A DNA stretch of 52,265 bases from Lentisphaerae bacterium ADurb.Bin242 (GTDB lineage: Bacteria > Verrucomicrobiota > Lentisphaeria > Victivallales > UBA1829), in assembly GCA_002069785.1 (NCBI GenBank), contig MWCA01000033.1, positions 1-52,265 on the forward strand. Reading direction: 5' to 3'. The notes beneath the pieces are model-generated. The model ran no database searches. It saw only the letters and a program-made list of their open reading frames with translations, and was not told the origin of the DNA. Within the stretch, counting starts at the first letter, position 1, and each line of letters opens with the position of its first letter. The position numbers and the translations under genes were made by a program. This document shows, in pieces, positions 15,452 through 23,626 of the stretch.

Positions 15452-15751
15452 ATGAACATCGAATGGAAGATCACGGAACAGGAATCGCAGCAGGAAATGG
15501 TGAGCGCGGACGGCCGCTGGCACATCTCAAAAAGTCAGAAGGGAGAACAGCCCCCGTCCTTCTACCTGAGCAACTATGACCTGCTGGTTTCCCCGCACGG
15601 TTCCGGAACGGATTACCGGCAGTGCTTCGAGACCTTTATCACCGACTGCGACGCCTTCATCGAGAAAGTCAAGGCCATCCGCGATCAGGCCCGGACGCAC
15701 ATGGAAGAGATGCTCGCCGCAGCGAAGGAGCTGGAAACCCATGAAAATTGA
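15452..15751 (+). CDS. Phage protein of unknown function
   Basis: A 99-residue protein starting one base after the previous stop, with GAGGAG 10 bases upstream. The N-terminal half is beta-like (MNIEWKITEQESQQ, ADGRWHISKSQ); the C-terminal half is a long helix (TDCDAFIEKVKAIRDQARTH onward). It overlaps the next gene by 11 bases, so translation is coupled. No family is recognised. Confidence 0.6.
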   Translation: MNIEWKITEQESQQEMVSADGRWHISKSQKGEQPPSFYLSNYDLLVSPHGSGTDYRQCFETFITDCDAFIEKVKAIRDQARTHMEEMLAAAKELETHEN

Positions 15752-15992
15752 AGCCATCCTCGGTCTTGTCATGGCCGAAATCGACCGCGCCGAGAAACTG
15801 CACCCCGTCTGGCCCACCGATCTGGTCAAGGCGGCCGCGATCCCGGCAGAGGAAGCCGGGGAGCTGCTGAAAGCCGCAAACGATCACGGGGAAAAGCGCA
15901 CCACGTATCAGCCGGTTATCACCGAGGCGGTCCATACCGCCGCGTCCGCAATTCGTTTTTTGAAAAATCTGGAGGAGAAAAACAATGAATAA
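15741..15992 (+). CDS. MazG-like all-alpha NTP pyrophosphohydrolase-like protein
   Basis: An 83-residue all-helical protein. The pattern PAEEAGELLKAAND followed by ITEAVHTAASAIRFL resembles the EExxE and ExxD blocks of MazG-like enzymes, which hydrolyse nucleotide triphosphates. The second block has EAVH, with His in place of the usual Asp, so catalytic activity is uncertain. It is embedded in the replication operon, where nucleotide-pool control would make sense. It overlaps its neighbours on both sides. Confidence 0.55.
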   Translation: MKIEAILGLVMAEIDRAEKLHPVWPTDLVKAAAIPAEEAGELLKAANDHGEKRTTYQPVITEAVHTAASAIRFLKNLEEKNNE

Positions 15993-16407
15993 CGTCACCA
16001 CTTTCAAGTTCAACGATATGCCCGTCCGCGTTGTCGAAAAGGACGGGGAAAAACTTTTCGTCATCCGCGACATCTGCAACATCCTCGGCTTCTCAAACCC
16101 GAACCGGCAGCTGGCCGTCCACACCGAAAACAAGCCTCTCTACGAGCGGATCAACACTCCGGGCGGCCTGCAGGTCGTCCGCCTCGTCCCCTTCGAGGAC
16201 GTGGAGAAACTCCTCGCCTCAAATCGCGGCAGGAAAGCCGCCGCGCTTCGCTGCTGGCTGCGTCTGGAGGTCTACCCGATGGTGCTTTCAAATGACTACG
16301 CGAAGGACGTCAACGCCGCCATCTGTGCGCTTCTGGACTTTGATGGGCCGATCATAAGCGTGCTCCAGATGTGGCACTCGAAGGCCGCCCGCCATGAAAA
16401 CCGATAA
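15985..16407 (+). CDS. BRO-N domain protein (antirepressor-like)
   Basis: A 140-residue protein. The N-terminal 95 residues form a BRO-N domain: FNDMPVRVVEKDGEKLFVIR, then DICNILGFSNPNRQL, a RINTPGG loop and a CWLRLEVYPMV end. BRO-N domains bind DNA and occur in phage antirepressors. No second known domain follows; the C-terminal 40 residues are helical. It overlaps the primase-helicase gene by 14 bases, which places it in the same translation unit. A related BRO protein is at 22096. Confidence 0.8.
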   Translation: MNNVTTFKFNDMPVRVVEKDGEKLFVIRDICNILGFSNPNRQLAVHTENKPLYERINTPGGLQVVRLVPFEDVEKLLASNRGRKAAALRCWLRLEVYPMVLSNDYAKDVNAAICALLDFDGPIISVLQMWHSKAARHENR

Positions 16408-18763
16408 GGAAAGCATTATCTCAGCGCTGAAACTGTGGTTCCGCGAAGGAGATGTTTTCGAGATCCGGGTTTTGGACGCGACCACGTCCGAATGGATGCG
16501 GCCGCATATGGAGTCGGGGTATTTCGATTACGAACACATCCCGGACGCCGCCGAAGCAATCGGCAAACTGCGCTCCTACCGGGGCGCGTATGCGACGGTG
16601 AATCCCGTCAATCCGGATCTGCTGGCCCGTGCCTGCAACCGGCTGCGCGGCATCACGAGGGAGGCCACCACCGCCGACACGGACATTGTGGCCCGGCGCT
16701 GGCTGCTCATCGACTGCGATCCGAAGCGCGTGTCCGGCGTGTCGAGTTCGGATTCCGAGCACGAGGCGGCCATCTCAATGGCCTGCAAGATCCGGTCCGG
16801 GCTGGCCGCTTCCGGCTGGCCCGATCCCATTCTGATCGACTCCGGCAACGGGGCGCAGATGATGTATCGGGTTGACCTGCCGGTCGCGGACGGCGACCTC
16901 GTCCAGCGGTGCATCGCCGGGATTGCAACGGCCGGAGACGACCGGGTGGACGTCGACCTTACCGTGTTCAACCCGGCCCGCATCTGGCGTATCCCAGGGA
17001 CCATGAACTGCAAGGGCGACGACGTTTCCGCCCGGCCACACCGCATGGCGCAGATCCTTTCCGTCCCGGAGAAGTTCGGCATCGTCACGCCGGAGCAGAT
17101 GGAGACCGCCGCCTCGTGGAAGGGCACGACTCCCGTCGTCGAGGCGACCTCATCCTTACCAAGGGAAGTGTCAGAGTTCGATCTGGACGGCTGGATAGCA
17201 AAATTCTGTCCGGAGCTCGGCAAGCCGCAGGTGTGGAAGGACGGCCGCAAGTGGGTGTTTCCCGTCTGTCCGTTCAACGACGCGCACCGCAACCGATCCG
17301 CAGTTTTGATCCAGCAGTCCAACGGAGCCATCGCCTTCCGCTGTCATCACAACAGCTGCACCGGCAACGACTGGCATAAGCTCCGCGAACTCCGCGATCC
17401 GGGCTGCTACGACCGGAAGGAACAGCCGCTCCCGGACGTGGACATCTCCGGCATTCTGGCCCAGAAGCCGCGAGCGGCACAGCCGCCACTGGCCGAAGAG
17501 AAGCCCGACAAGGAGCCGATGCTCGCGCCTCTGCCGGAGAAGTTGCTCGACGTGCCCGGTTTCATCAAGGAATATACGGAATACACCATGCGGACCGGCC
17601 AGTATCCGAACAGAATTCTGGCGTTCTGCAGCGCACTGGCGTTCCTCGCCTTCCTCACCGGCCGCAAGATCACCGACGAGCGGAACAACCGGGGCAACAT
17701 CTATCTCGTGGCACTGGCAAACAGCGGCACGGGCAAGGATCACCCCCGCAAGGTCAATATGAATGTCGCTATTCAACACGACCTTGGAGCCTGTATCGCC
17801 GAGTCCTTCGGGTCCGGCGAGGGTCTGGAGGACGCGATGTTCCTGCACCCGTCCATGCTCTTCGAGATCGACGAGTTCGACACCGTGTTCAACGCGCTGA
17901 AGTTCGCCCGCGACGGGCGCGGCGAGTCCATCATGGAAAAACTGCTCCGTTTCTACGGGGCATCCAACGGAGTATATAAAATGAGAAAACTCTCAATTCG
18001 AAACAACGACGGCAAGAAGACCGACGATGACCGCAAGATCGTCAATCCGCATCTGGTCATCCTCGGAACCGCCATCCCGAAGTTCTTTTACTCGGCCCTG
18101 TCCGAGCGCGTGCTGGCCAACGGCCTCATCGCCCGGTGCATGATCCTCGACGCAGGGAAGCGCGGCCACGGCCGCAAGCCGTCCGGAGAAACCATCCCGG
18201 ACGCCATCACCCGCGCCATCGAGATCATCGGCAAATACGGGCAGTCCGGCAATCTCACCGAGATCAACCCGACCCCGATGCTGATCCCGGCCGCGCCCGA
18301 AGCCGATGTGCTTCTGTCGAAGCTGAACGAGAAGTACGATTGCATTTACGACAAACACGAAGCCGAGCAGCGCAACGAGGCGATGGCGTTCTGGGCACGC
18401 GTTTTCGAGAAAGTGTGCAAGCTCTCCATGCTCTACGCCGTAAGCGAGAACCCGGTCAATCCCGTCATCTCGGTCGCCGGGGTCAAGTGGGCGGCCGCCT
18501 TCGTGGAACACATCACCGATCAGATGCTGTTTATGGTCGACGCATACTCCTTCGAGAACCTCTTTGACGAGAAGTGCCGCAAGGCCGTGCGTTACATCCG
18601 GCAGGCTGGCGGCAAGATGAAGCACAGCGATCTCCTCCGGAGTATGCATGAGTCCAAAGAAGTGTTCAAGCAGATCATGGAGACGCTGCTGGAGAACGGA
18701 ACGGTCACCTCGGATTTCGTGCCGACAGCGGGGAAAACGGCGAAATTCTACCGGCTGGCCTGA
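16394..18763 (+). CDS. Primase-helicase (AEP-like primase + DUF3987-type helicase)
   Basis: A 789-residue replication protein. Residues about 90-225 resemble an archaeo-eukaryotic primase core: LLIDCDP (Asp107, Asp109), IDSGNGAQMMYR and DVDLTVFNPARIWRIPGT. Residues 292-322 form a zinc motif (CPFNDAH, then CHHNSC). The C-terminal half is a DUF3987-like helicase with Walker A ANSGTGKD (442-449) and a Walker B-like LFEIDEFD, ending in a winged-helix stretch. It would make primers and unwind DNA at the phage origin. No separate DNA polymerase was seen, so host polymerase or primer-polymerase activity is likely. Confidence 0.85.
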   Translation: MKTDKESIISALKLWFREGDVFEIRVLDATTSEWMRPHMESGYFDYEHIPDAAEAIGKLRSYRGAYATVNPVNPDLLARACNRLRGITREATTADTDIVARRWLLIDCDPKRVSGVSSSDSEHEAAISMACKIRSGLAASGWPDPILIDSGNGAQMMYRVDLPVADGDLVQRCIAGIATAGDDRVDVDLTVFNPARIWRIPGTMNCKGDDVSARPHRMAQILSVPEKFGIVTPEQMETAASWKGTTPVVEATSSLPREVSEFDLDGWIAKFCPELGKPQVWKDGRKWVFPVCPFNDAHRNRSAVLIQQSNGAIAFRCHHNSCTGNDWHKLRELRDPGCYDRKEQPLPDVDISGILAQKPRAAQPPLAEEKPDKEPMLAPLPEKLLDVPGFIKEYTEYTMRTGQYPNRILAFCSALAFLAFLTGRKITDERNNRGNIYLVALANSGTGKDHPRKVNMNVAIQHDLGACIAESFGSGEGLEDAMFLHPSMLFEIDEFDTVFNALKFARDGRGESIMEKLLRFYGASNGVYKMRKLSIRNNDGKKTDDDRKIVNPHLVILGTAIPKFFYSALSERVLANGLIARCMILDAGKRGHGRKPSGETIPDAITRAIEIIGKYGQSGNLTEINPTPMLIPAAPEADVLLSKLNEKYDCIYDKHEAEQRNEAMAFWARVFEKVCKLSMLYAVSENPVNPVISVAGVKWAAAFVEHITDQMLFMVDAYSFENLFDEKCRKAVRYIRQAGGKMKHSDLLRSMHESKEVFKQIMETLLENGTVTSDFVPTAGKTAKFYRLA

Positions 18764-18863
18764 TTTCACGAAGGCGTTTTACAAGTTCCCAGAGATCAGA
18801 CCCAAAATCGCGGAGCGCTCCTTGTGAATTTGGGAAACAGAATGGGAAGAAAGAAGAATAGGT

Positions 18864-18882
18864 AAGTAGTTAATAATAACTT
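18864..18882. promoter_or_regulatory. 19-bp palindrome upstream of Mor/CD3324-type regulator
   Basis: The sequence has the form AAGTnnTTAnTAAnnACTT in an AT-rich stretch (18860-18915) unlike the surrounding GC-rich phage. It lies about 150 bases upstream of the regulator start at 19030 and could be its operator or promoter region. Confidence 0.4.
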
Positions 18883-19029
18883 ATTTATATTTTTCTATTC
18901 CCTTATTTCCCATTTTCACAGCACACGCGTTTTTCTTTATTTTTGCCCGTTTTTAGGCCCTTTCCGCATTATAACGGTGAATTGGGGAATTTGGTAATTT
19001 GCAGCGAGACCCTGGAAAGGAGGTGCGTC

Positions 19030-19314
19030 TTGTGTGTTTATTCCAACGCGGCGGACGTTCTTCCACCCGATCTGCTGCGCAAGGTGCAGAAACACTGGCG
19101 CGGCCTGCTGTATGTGCCGCCGCCAGCCTCGGTTTCCACTCGGAATGAGGGGACGGACATCATCCGCAGCATGATCCTGTCCGGGACTCCCGTTTCCGAA
19201 ATCGCCGCTTTCGCAGGCATCACGCCCAGACGGGTCTACCAGATAGCCCGGACGCTCGGCCCTGAAAATCCGTATCACCATCCCAAAGTGACGGAAAAAG
19301 TGACGGAAGAGTGA
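19030..19314 (+). CDS. Mor/CD3324-family HTH regulator
   Basis: A 94-residue protein. NAADVLPPDLLRKVQKHWRG then LLYVPPP is the typical N-terminal dimer segment of the Mor/CD3324 family, and SGTPVSEIAAFAGITPRRVY is the C-terminal HTH. Mor-type proteins activate middle phage promoters. The start is the TTG at 19030, six bases after an excellent AAAGGAGGTG; an upstream in-frame TTG at 18943 has no ribosome site. The last codons (VTEKVTEE) are made by the GTGACGGAA repeat. It sits upstream of the methylase genes and may control them. Confidence 0.72.
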   Translation: MCVYSNAADVLPPDLLRKVQKHWRGLLYVPPPASVSTRNEGTDIIRSMILSGTPVSEIAAFAGITPRRVYQIARTLGPENPYHHPKVTEKVTEE

Positions 19315-19319
19315 CGGAA
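19288..19319 (+). repeat. Three GTGACGGAA direct repeats at regulator gene end
   Basis: Copies start at 19288, 19300 and 19311, spaced 12 and 11 bases, about one helical turn. They span the stop of the HTH regulator gene and could be a binding site for it or for another phage protein. A purely coding origin is possible for the first two copies. Confidence 0.45.
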
Positions 19320-19615
19320 AGCGGGCCTATGGCCGCTATACACACCACAGGGGTCGAAAATGGGTCGGCAAGGCCCGAATTGACCTCAAACTCTATGGTT
19401 CCCCCCTCAAAAGGGAAAATGGATGGGCGCGCGGAAGGACTCGATTTGTTAAAGAGACTTGCTTGCCGCTGACAGAAAGCCCATCGGCCGGGCTTGGGCG
19501 TGGCCCGAATCACGACCGCCCTCTGCCCGTAACGCGCGGCAGCGAGGCTGTTTTGCGCCTTTTCGGGCGCGTCTGTAACCTTTTCGACAACAATTGTAAC
19601 CTTTAAGGAGACAAA
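19320..19615. other. Non-coding leader before methylase genes
   Basis: About 296 bases with no supported gene. It contains a short hairpin-forming GCGCC/GGGCGC (about 19555-19571), runs of GGGAA/TTCCC type sequence, and two TGTAACCTTT words just before the first methylase. No strong sigma70 promoter is evident. Confidence 0.4.
19574..19604 (+). repeat. TGTAACCTTT pair upstream of the methylase operon
   Basis: Two identical 10-base words at 19574-19583 and 19595-19604, 21 bases apart (two helical turns), directly before the ribosome site of the first methylase gene. They share the TGTAAC core with the iteron array at 7.8-8.2 kb, suggesting the same binding protein. Confidence 0.5.
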
Positions 19616-20851
19616 ATGAACATCATCAATATGAAAATCACGGACATCCGTCCGTATGAGAAGAACCCGCGCCACAACGAGGGCGCGGTCGAGGCGGTCG
19701 CTAAGTCGATCAAGGAATTCGGCTGGCAGCAGCCCATCGTGGTGGACAAGGATATGGTCGTAATTGTGGGCCATACCCGGCTGAAGGCCGCCGAACAGCT
19801 CGGCCTGACCGAGGTCCCGGTGGTCGTCGCCGATCACCTCACGCCGGAGCAGGTGCAGGCGTACCGCATCGCCGACAACAAGACCGGCGAGATCGCGGAG
19901 TGGGATTACGCGCTCCTGCCGATGGAACTCAAAGACCTGCAGAACGCCGACTTCGATCTGTCCGTGCTGGGCTTCGATCCCGACGAGCTCGACAAACTGC
20001 TGAACGGCGGGACCGAGGAAACCATCACCGAGGGCGAAACCGAACCGGACGCCGTTCCCGAAGTCCCGGAAGAACCGATCAGCAAGCGCGGCGAGATCTA
20101 CCAGCTCGGGAAACACAGGCTGATGTGCGGCGACTCGACGAATCCGGAGGATGTCGGCCGCCTGATGCAGGACGTGAAGGCCGCAATGGTGTTCACCGAT
20201 CCGCCGTGGAATGTCAACTACGGAGCCATTGAGCAGGGCAATCCGCAGGGCTACCGGCCGCGCACGATCCTGAACGACTTTATGGGGACCGAGGATTTCA
20301 AAAATTTCATGTTCAAATCCTTCAAAAATATGAAGGAGAACACGCTCCCCGGCGCGATGATTTACGTTGTGATGTCCGCGCAGGAATGGGGCAATATGAT
20401 GCTCACGCTCGCGCAGAACGACTTTCACTGGTCGAGCACGATCATCTGGAACAAGGACCGGCTGGTCCTGTCCCGGAAAGACTACCACACGAAATACGAA
20501 CCGATCTGGTATGGCTGGTCGGAGGGCGAAGCGAGGCTGCATCCGCTTCCGGACCGCAAGCAGAGCGACGTCTGGGATATTCCCCGGCCGAGTAAGTCGG
20601 ACGACCACCCGACGATGAAGCCGGTGGAACTGGTGGTCCGGGCCATTCAGAACAGTTCCGATCCCAACGCTGTGGTTCTGGACCTGTTTGGCGGATCGGG
20701 AACGACGCTGATCGCCTGCGAGCAGACCGGCAGGAAGGGATATACGATGGAACTGGACCCGAAGTATTGCGACGTGATCCGCCGCCGCTGGGCCGAGTTC
20801 AAACACGGCGAGGGCTGTAACTGGTCCGCGCTCACGCCGGTCGTCGAATGA
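19616..20851 (+). CDS. ParB-DNA methyltransferase fusion, copy 1
   Basis: A 411-residue protein. The N-terminal ParB-like domain (residues 1-110) has IRPYEKNPRHNEGAVEAVAK, SIKEFGWQQPIVVD and GHTRLKAAEQLGL (51-63). The C-terminal amino-methyltransferase has the catalytic DPPW (195-198) before the SAM-binding LDLFGGSGTTLIACEQTGR, the beta-class order, and it ends with DPKYCDVIRRRWAEF. It would methylate adenine or cytosine N4 in phage DNA, probably against host restriction. TAAGGAG lies before the ATG. The next gene is a paralogue. The target sequence cannot be read from the protein. Confidence 0.93.
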   Translation: MNIINMKITDIRPYEKNPRHNEGAVEAVAKSIKEFGWQQPIVVDKDMVVIVGHTRLKAAEQLGLTEVPVVVADHLTPEQVQAYRIADNKTGEIAEWDYALLPMELKDLQNADFDLSVLGFDPDELDKLLNGGTEETITEGETEPDAVPEVPEEPISKRGEIYQLGKHRLMCGDSTNPEDVGRLMQDVKAAMVFTDPPWNVNYGAIEQGNPQGYRPRTILNDFMGTEDFKNFMFKSFKNMKENTLPGAMIYVVMSAQEWGNMMLTLAQNDFHWSSTIIWNKDRLVLSRKDYHTKYEPIWYGWSEGEARLHPLPDRKQSDVWDIPRPSKSDDHPTMKPVELVVRAIQNSSDPNAVVLDLFGGSGTTLIACEQTGRKGYTMELDPKYCDVIRRRWAEFKHGEGCNWSALTPVVE

Positions 20852-20861
20852 GGAGGTATGC

Positions 20862-22103
20862 ATGAATATCGTCAATATAAATATAGAGGATGTGCACCCG
20901 TATGAGAAGAATCCCAGGATCAACGAGAACGGAATCGAAGCCGTGGCGAATTCCATTAAGGAGTTCGGCTGGCAACAGCCGATTGTGGTGGATCGGGACC
21001 ACGTCATCATTGCGGGACACACAAGGTTTTTCGCGGCAAAGCATCTCGGGCTGACCGAGGTTCCCGTGGTGATCGCGGAGAACCTCTCCCCGGAGCAGGT
21101 CAAAGCCTACCGGATCGCCGATAACAAGACCGGCGAGCTTTCCGAGTGGGACTTCTCCCTGCTTTCGCTGGAACTGAAAGACCTGCAGGACGCCAATATG
21201 GACCTGAATATCCTCGGCTTTGAGGGAAATGAGCTCGAAGAAATCCTGGCAGGCAACACGGAAAACACAGTCTCCGAGGGAGAGACGGACCCCGAGGCTG
21301 TTCCGGAGGTCCCCGAAACTGCCGTGAGCAAGCCCGGAGAAATCTATCAGCTGGGCAAGCACCTGCTGATGTGCGGGGATTCCACCTGCGAGGCGGACGT
21401 GAACCGTCTGATGGCCGGGCAGAAAGCGGATATGGTTTTTACTGATCCTCCATATGGGATTTCCTACAATGGGAATCCCAAGGGCGAGGAATATCAGATG
21501 ATCGAAAACGACGATCTGCGCGGCGGCAGCCTGACCGAGTTCCTGGGAAGTGTTTTTCGGAATATGAAAGCGGTCCTGCGTGACCGTGGCGCATTTTATA
21601 TTTGGTATGCGCCGACGAATCACATTCCGTTCGAACAGGCGATCATCGATGCCGGTCTCCGGTCGAAGCAGATCCTCATCTGGTATAAAGGAATGATTCT
21701 CGGCCGGAGCAACTACCATTACGCCCACGAGCCGTGTTTCTATGGCTGTCACGCGAATGGCAACTGCGACTGGTTCGGGGATTACAGCCAGCCGACCGTG
21801 TGGGAAGTGAAGCGGGACAACACGCGCAATCCGCTTCATCCGAATCAGAAGCCCCCGGCTCTGGCCCAGATCGCGCTGTTCAATTCCAGTAAGCCGAATC
21901 ACATCATTCTGGATCTGTTCGGCGGGTCCGGAAGCACATTGATCGCCTGCGAACAGACCGGCCGCGTCTGCCGGATGATGGAGTTCGACCCGAAATACTG
22001 CGATGTGATCCGCCGCAGGTGGGCGGAGTTCACGTCCGGTGAAGGCTGCGACTGGCAGTCGCTGACCCCTGCTGTCAACAATGGAGGAAATGAGAATGAA
22101 TGA
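20862..22103 (+). CDS. ParB-DNA methyltransferase fusion, copy 2
   Basis: A 413-residue paralogue of the preceding gene, ten bases downstream with a GAGGTATGC leader. The ParB domain is nearly the same (VHPYEKNPRINENGIEAVAN, AGHTRFFAAKHLGL), and the methylase has the canonical DPPY (195-198) and LFGGSGSTLIACEQTGR. The differences gather in the middle (residues about 200-330), where target recognition is expected; copy 2 has KGEEYQMIENDDLRGG and YHYAHEPCFYGCH. This points to two enzymes with different sites. It overlaps the start of the antirepressor gene. Confidence 0.93.
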   Translation: MNIVNINIEDVHPYEKNPRINENGIEAVANSIKEFGWQQPIVVDRDHVIIAGHTRFFAAKHLGLTEVPVVIAENLSPEQVKAYRIADNKTGELSEWDFSLLSLELKDLQDANMDLNILGFEGNELEEILAGNTENTVSEGETDPEAVPEVPETAVSKPGEIYQLGKHLLMCGDSTCEADVNRLMAGQKADMVFTDPPYGISYNGNPKGEEYQMIENDDLRGGSLTEFLGSVFRNMKAVLRDRGAFYIWYAPTNHIPFEQAIIDAGLRSKQILIWYKGMILGRSNYHYAHEPCFYGCHANGNCDWFGDYSQPTVWEVKRDNTRNPLHPNQKPPALAQIALFNSSKPNHIILDLFGGSGSTLIACEQTGRVCRMMEFDPKYCDVIRRRWAEFTSGEGCDWQSLTPAVNNGGNENE

Positions 22104-22767
22104 AATCGTGAAACTTTACAAAGAGCACCCCGTCCGCATCGTGGATCGCGGCGGCGAACCGTGGTTCGTGGCGAAGGATGTGTGTGCGGTTCTCGAAATC
22201 GCCAAGGTGGATTCTGCCATCCGGTCTTTGGATGAGGATGAAAAGGATGCTCACAGTATGAGCACCCTTGGCGGCGATCAGGAAATGAGCATCGTCAGCG
22301 AGGCAGGGCTCTACTCGCTCGTCCTCCGCAGCCGCAAGCCGGAGGCGAAGGCGTTCAAACGCTGGGTGACGCACGAAGTCCTGCCGAGCATCCGCAAGAC
22401 CGGCGCGTATGTCGCGCCGAACCTGAGCATGGAACAGATTTCCGCTGTCGTCAGAAAACTTGGCGCGATGGCCAATCAGCTCATCACGGAAAACGCCGGG
22501 CTGCGGGAGAAGATCGAATATCTGCAACAGTTCATCCCCAAGGGTGAGTTCGGCGAAACGTCCTCCGTCAACGGCAAACCGAAATGGCGGCAGAGACGAG
22601 GCTGCTACGTCTCCGTCAATGGCAGCAAACCGAAGCGGCTGAATCCGGATACCAATGGATACCTGCAACTGGACCTGTTCCGGGATTTCATTCCGGCGAT
22701 GCTCGTTGCCGATGCGGTGAATATCATCAATGTTCATTGCCCGAAACTGCTGGAGCAGCCGCAATGA
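22096..22767 (+). CDS. BRO-N phage antirepressor
   Basis: A 223-residue protein with a BRO-N domain at residues 1-100 (HPVRIVDRGGEPWFVAKDVC, ISIVSEAGLYSLV-type segment, KRWVTHEVLPSIRKTG) and then a helical region and a C-terminal part rich in basic residues (KPKWRQRRGCYVSVNGSKPK). The latter may be a DNA- or protein-binding domain. The ATG at 22096 is chosen because GGAGG lies 8 bases before it. Antirepressors lift lysogenic repression, and the gene overlaps the second methylase, so the two are made together. Confidence 0.85.
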   Translation: MNEIVKLYKEHPVRIVDRGGEPWFVAKDVCAVLEIAKVDSAIRSLDEDEKDAHSMSTLGGDQEMSIVSEAGLYSLVLRSRKPEAKAFKRWVTHEVLPSIRKTGAYVAPNLSMEQISAVVRKLGAMANQLITENAGLREKIEYLQQFIPKGEFGETSSVNGKPKWRQRRGCYVSVNGSKPKRLNPDTNGYLQLDLFRDFIPAMLVADAVNIINVHCPKLLEQPQ

Positions 22768-22991
22768 TTACCGCATTTACTTGGGCAATCACGATCCTGA
22801 GCCTGACCGGGACGGCGCTGAATGTTCGGAAGAACATCTGGTGCTTTTACCTCTGGTCAGTTGGGAACATCGCATGGCTCGGCTTCGATCTGTGGTCGGG
22901 CCTCTACAGCCGGGCGGTGCTGGATGCTGTGCATCTGGCGTTCGCCATCTGGGGCGCGGTCGCGTGGAGACGAAAAAGCCCCTCGATTTGA
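22764..22991 (+). CDS. Small PnuC-like membrane protein
   Basis: A 75-residue protein with three hydrophobic segments (AITILSLTGTALNV, FYLWSVGNIAWLGFDL, VLDAVHLAFAIWGAVAW). The pattern with W and N around NIAWLGFDLWSG resembles one repeat of nicotinamide-mononucleotide transporters (PnuC), and such short versions are common in phages. Its start overlaps the previous stop (ATGA). Transport by itself is doubtful because of its size; it may oligomerise or act on the host membrane. Confidence 0.68.
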   Translation: MITAFTWAITILSLTGTALNVRKNIWCFYLWSVGNIAWLGFDLWSGLYSRAVLDAVHLAFAIWGAVAWRRKSPSI

Positions 22992-22997
22992 GGGGCT
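22973..22997 (-). terminator. Leftward rho-independent terminator
   Basis: Read leftward, AGCCCCTC and GAGGGGCT form an 8-bp stem with a 5-base loop followed by TTTTT. It ends the HARE-HTH gene and overlaps the 3' end of the convergent PnuC-like gene, which ends at 22991. Confidence 0.8.
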
Positions 22998-23021
22998 GAC
23001 GATGGAGGGCTTCGGAAACGC

Positions 23022-23513
23022 TTACCGCTTCTTGGTATGCTCGAAGGAACCCTTGCGGGTCTCGCTCTTCTTGAAGCGCGGCTCTTCCTTGGTCTGGATC
23101 TCCCGGAAGATGCCGCTGTAAAGCGTCTGTTCGGGAGTTTTGGCTCCGGTCGGAATCCAGAGGCCTTTCTCAATCGCCTTTGCGACGAGCTCTTTGCAGT
23201 TCATCGGCTGGCGGCTGGCAGCGAGGACCTTTGCGGCCGCGTCGAGAAGGGAAAGTTTCTTTTCCGGGCGGGGTCCGCTTCCGGATTCGGGCGCGGGGTT
23301 GACCGCGTTCTCTTCGATTTCCGGTTCGGCTTCTTCGGCAGCCGGTTCCTCGACGATCCGCTCGATGCGGCGGACTTCGAACTCGCGGCCGGTGCTCTGG
23401 CTCTTGACCTTCCAGCCGTGTTCCGTGATCTCGGTCACGGTAACTTCGACTTCGTTGCGTCCGATCTTGACGATGGCGATGGTTCCGACGGTGATTTCGC
23501 TTGCAATGCTCAT
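23022..23513 (-). CDS. HARE-HTH domain protein
   Basis: A 163-residue protein on the opposite strand to its neighbours. Residues 1-55 look like a small beta-barrel (VGTIAIVKIGRNEVEVTVTE, GWKVKSQSTGREFEVRR); then comes an acidic linker (EEPAAEEAEPEIEE); residues about 85-155 match the HARE-HTH winged helix (LSLLDAAAKVLAAS, MNCKELVAKAIEKGLWIPTG, PEQTLYSGIFREIQ). Such domains link to restriction, methylation and RNA polymerase delta proteins. It has its own sigma70 promoter (23568-23597), so it may be expressed in the lysogen. It lies next to the methylase operon. Confidence 0.82.
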   Translation of the reverse strand: MSIASEITVGTIAIVKIGRNEVEVTVTEITEHGWKVKSQSTGREFEVRRIERIVEEPAAEEAEPEIEENAVNPAPESGSGPRPEKKLSLLDAAAKVLAASRQPMNCKELVAKAIEKGLWIPTGAKTPEQTLYSGIFREIQTKEEPRFKKSETRKGSFEHTKKR

Positions 23514-23567
23514 GTTGACCTCCTTATGTAGGTTGTTGATGTTGAGCGTTTTCCGTTTGGCTGCGCA

Positions 23568-23597
23568 TATATAACCATGACTTTTCGACTATAGCAA
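23568..23597 (-). promoter_or_regulatory. Sigma70-type promoter of the HARE-HTH gene
   Basis: Read leftward, TTGCTA (23597-23592), an 18-base spacer, then TATATA (23573-23568). The wider pattern TTGCTAT-N16-TTATATAT is repeated at 26236-26267 in the other direction, before the DUF2924 gene. Confidence 0.65.
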
Positions 23598-23626
23598 GTC
23601 GAAATGCAAAAATAGTTGGAAAATAA

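Noticed and set aside
15741..15992. MazZ/PurZ-type modified-base pathway
   Set aside because: The MazG-like protein lacks the usual Asp in its second block, and no PurZ gene or phage polymerase is in the window.
19220..21103. Long leftward frame opposite the first methylase
   Set aside because: The rightward frame has complete ParB and methylase motifs; the opposite frame is a high-GC shadow with no family feature.
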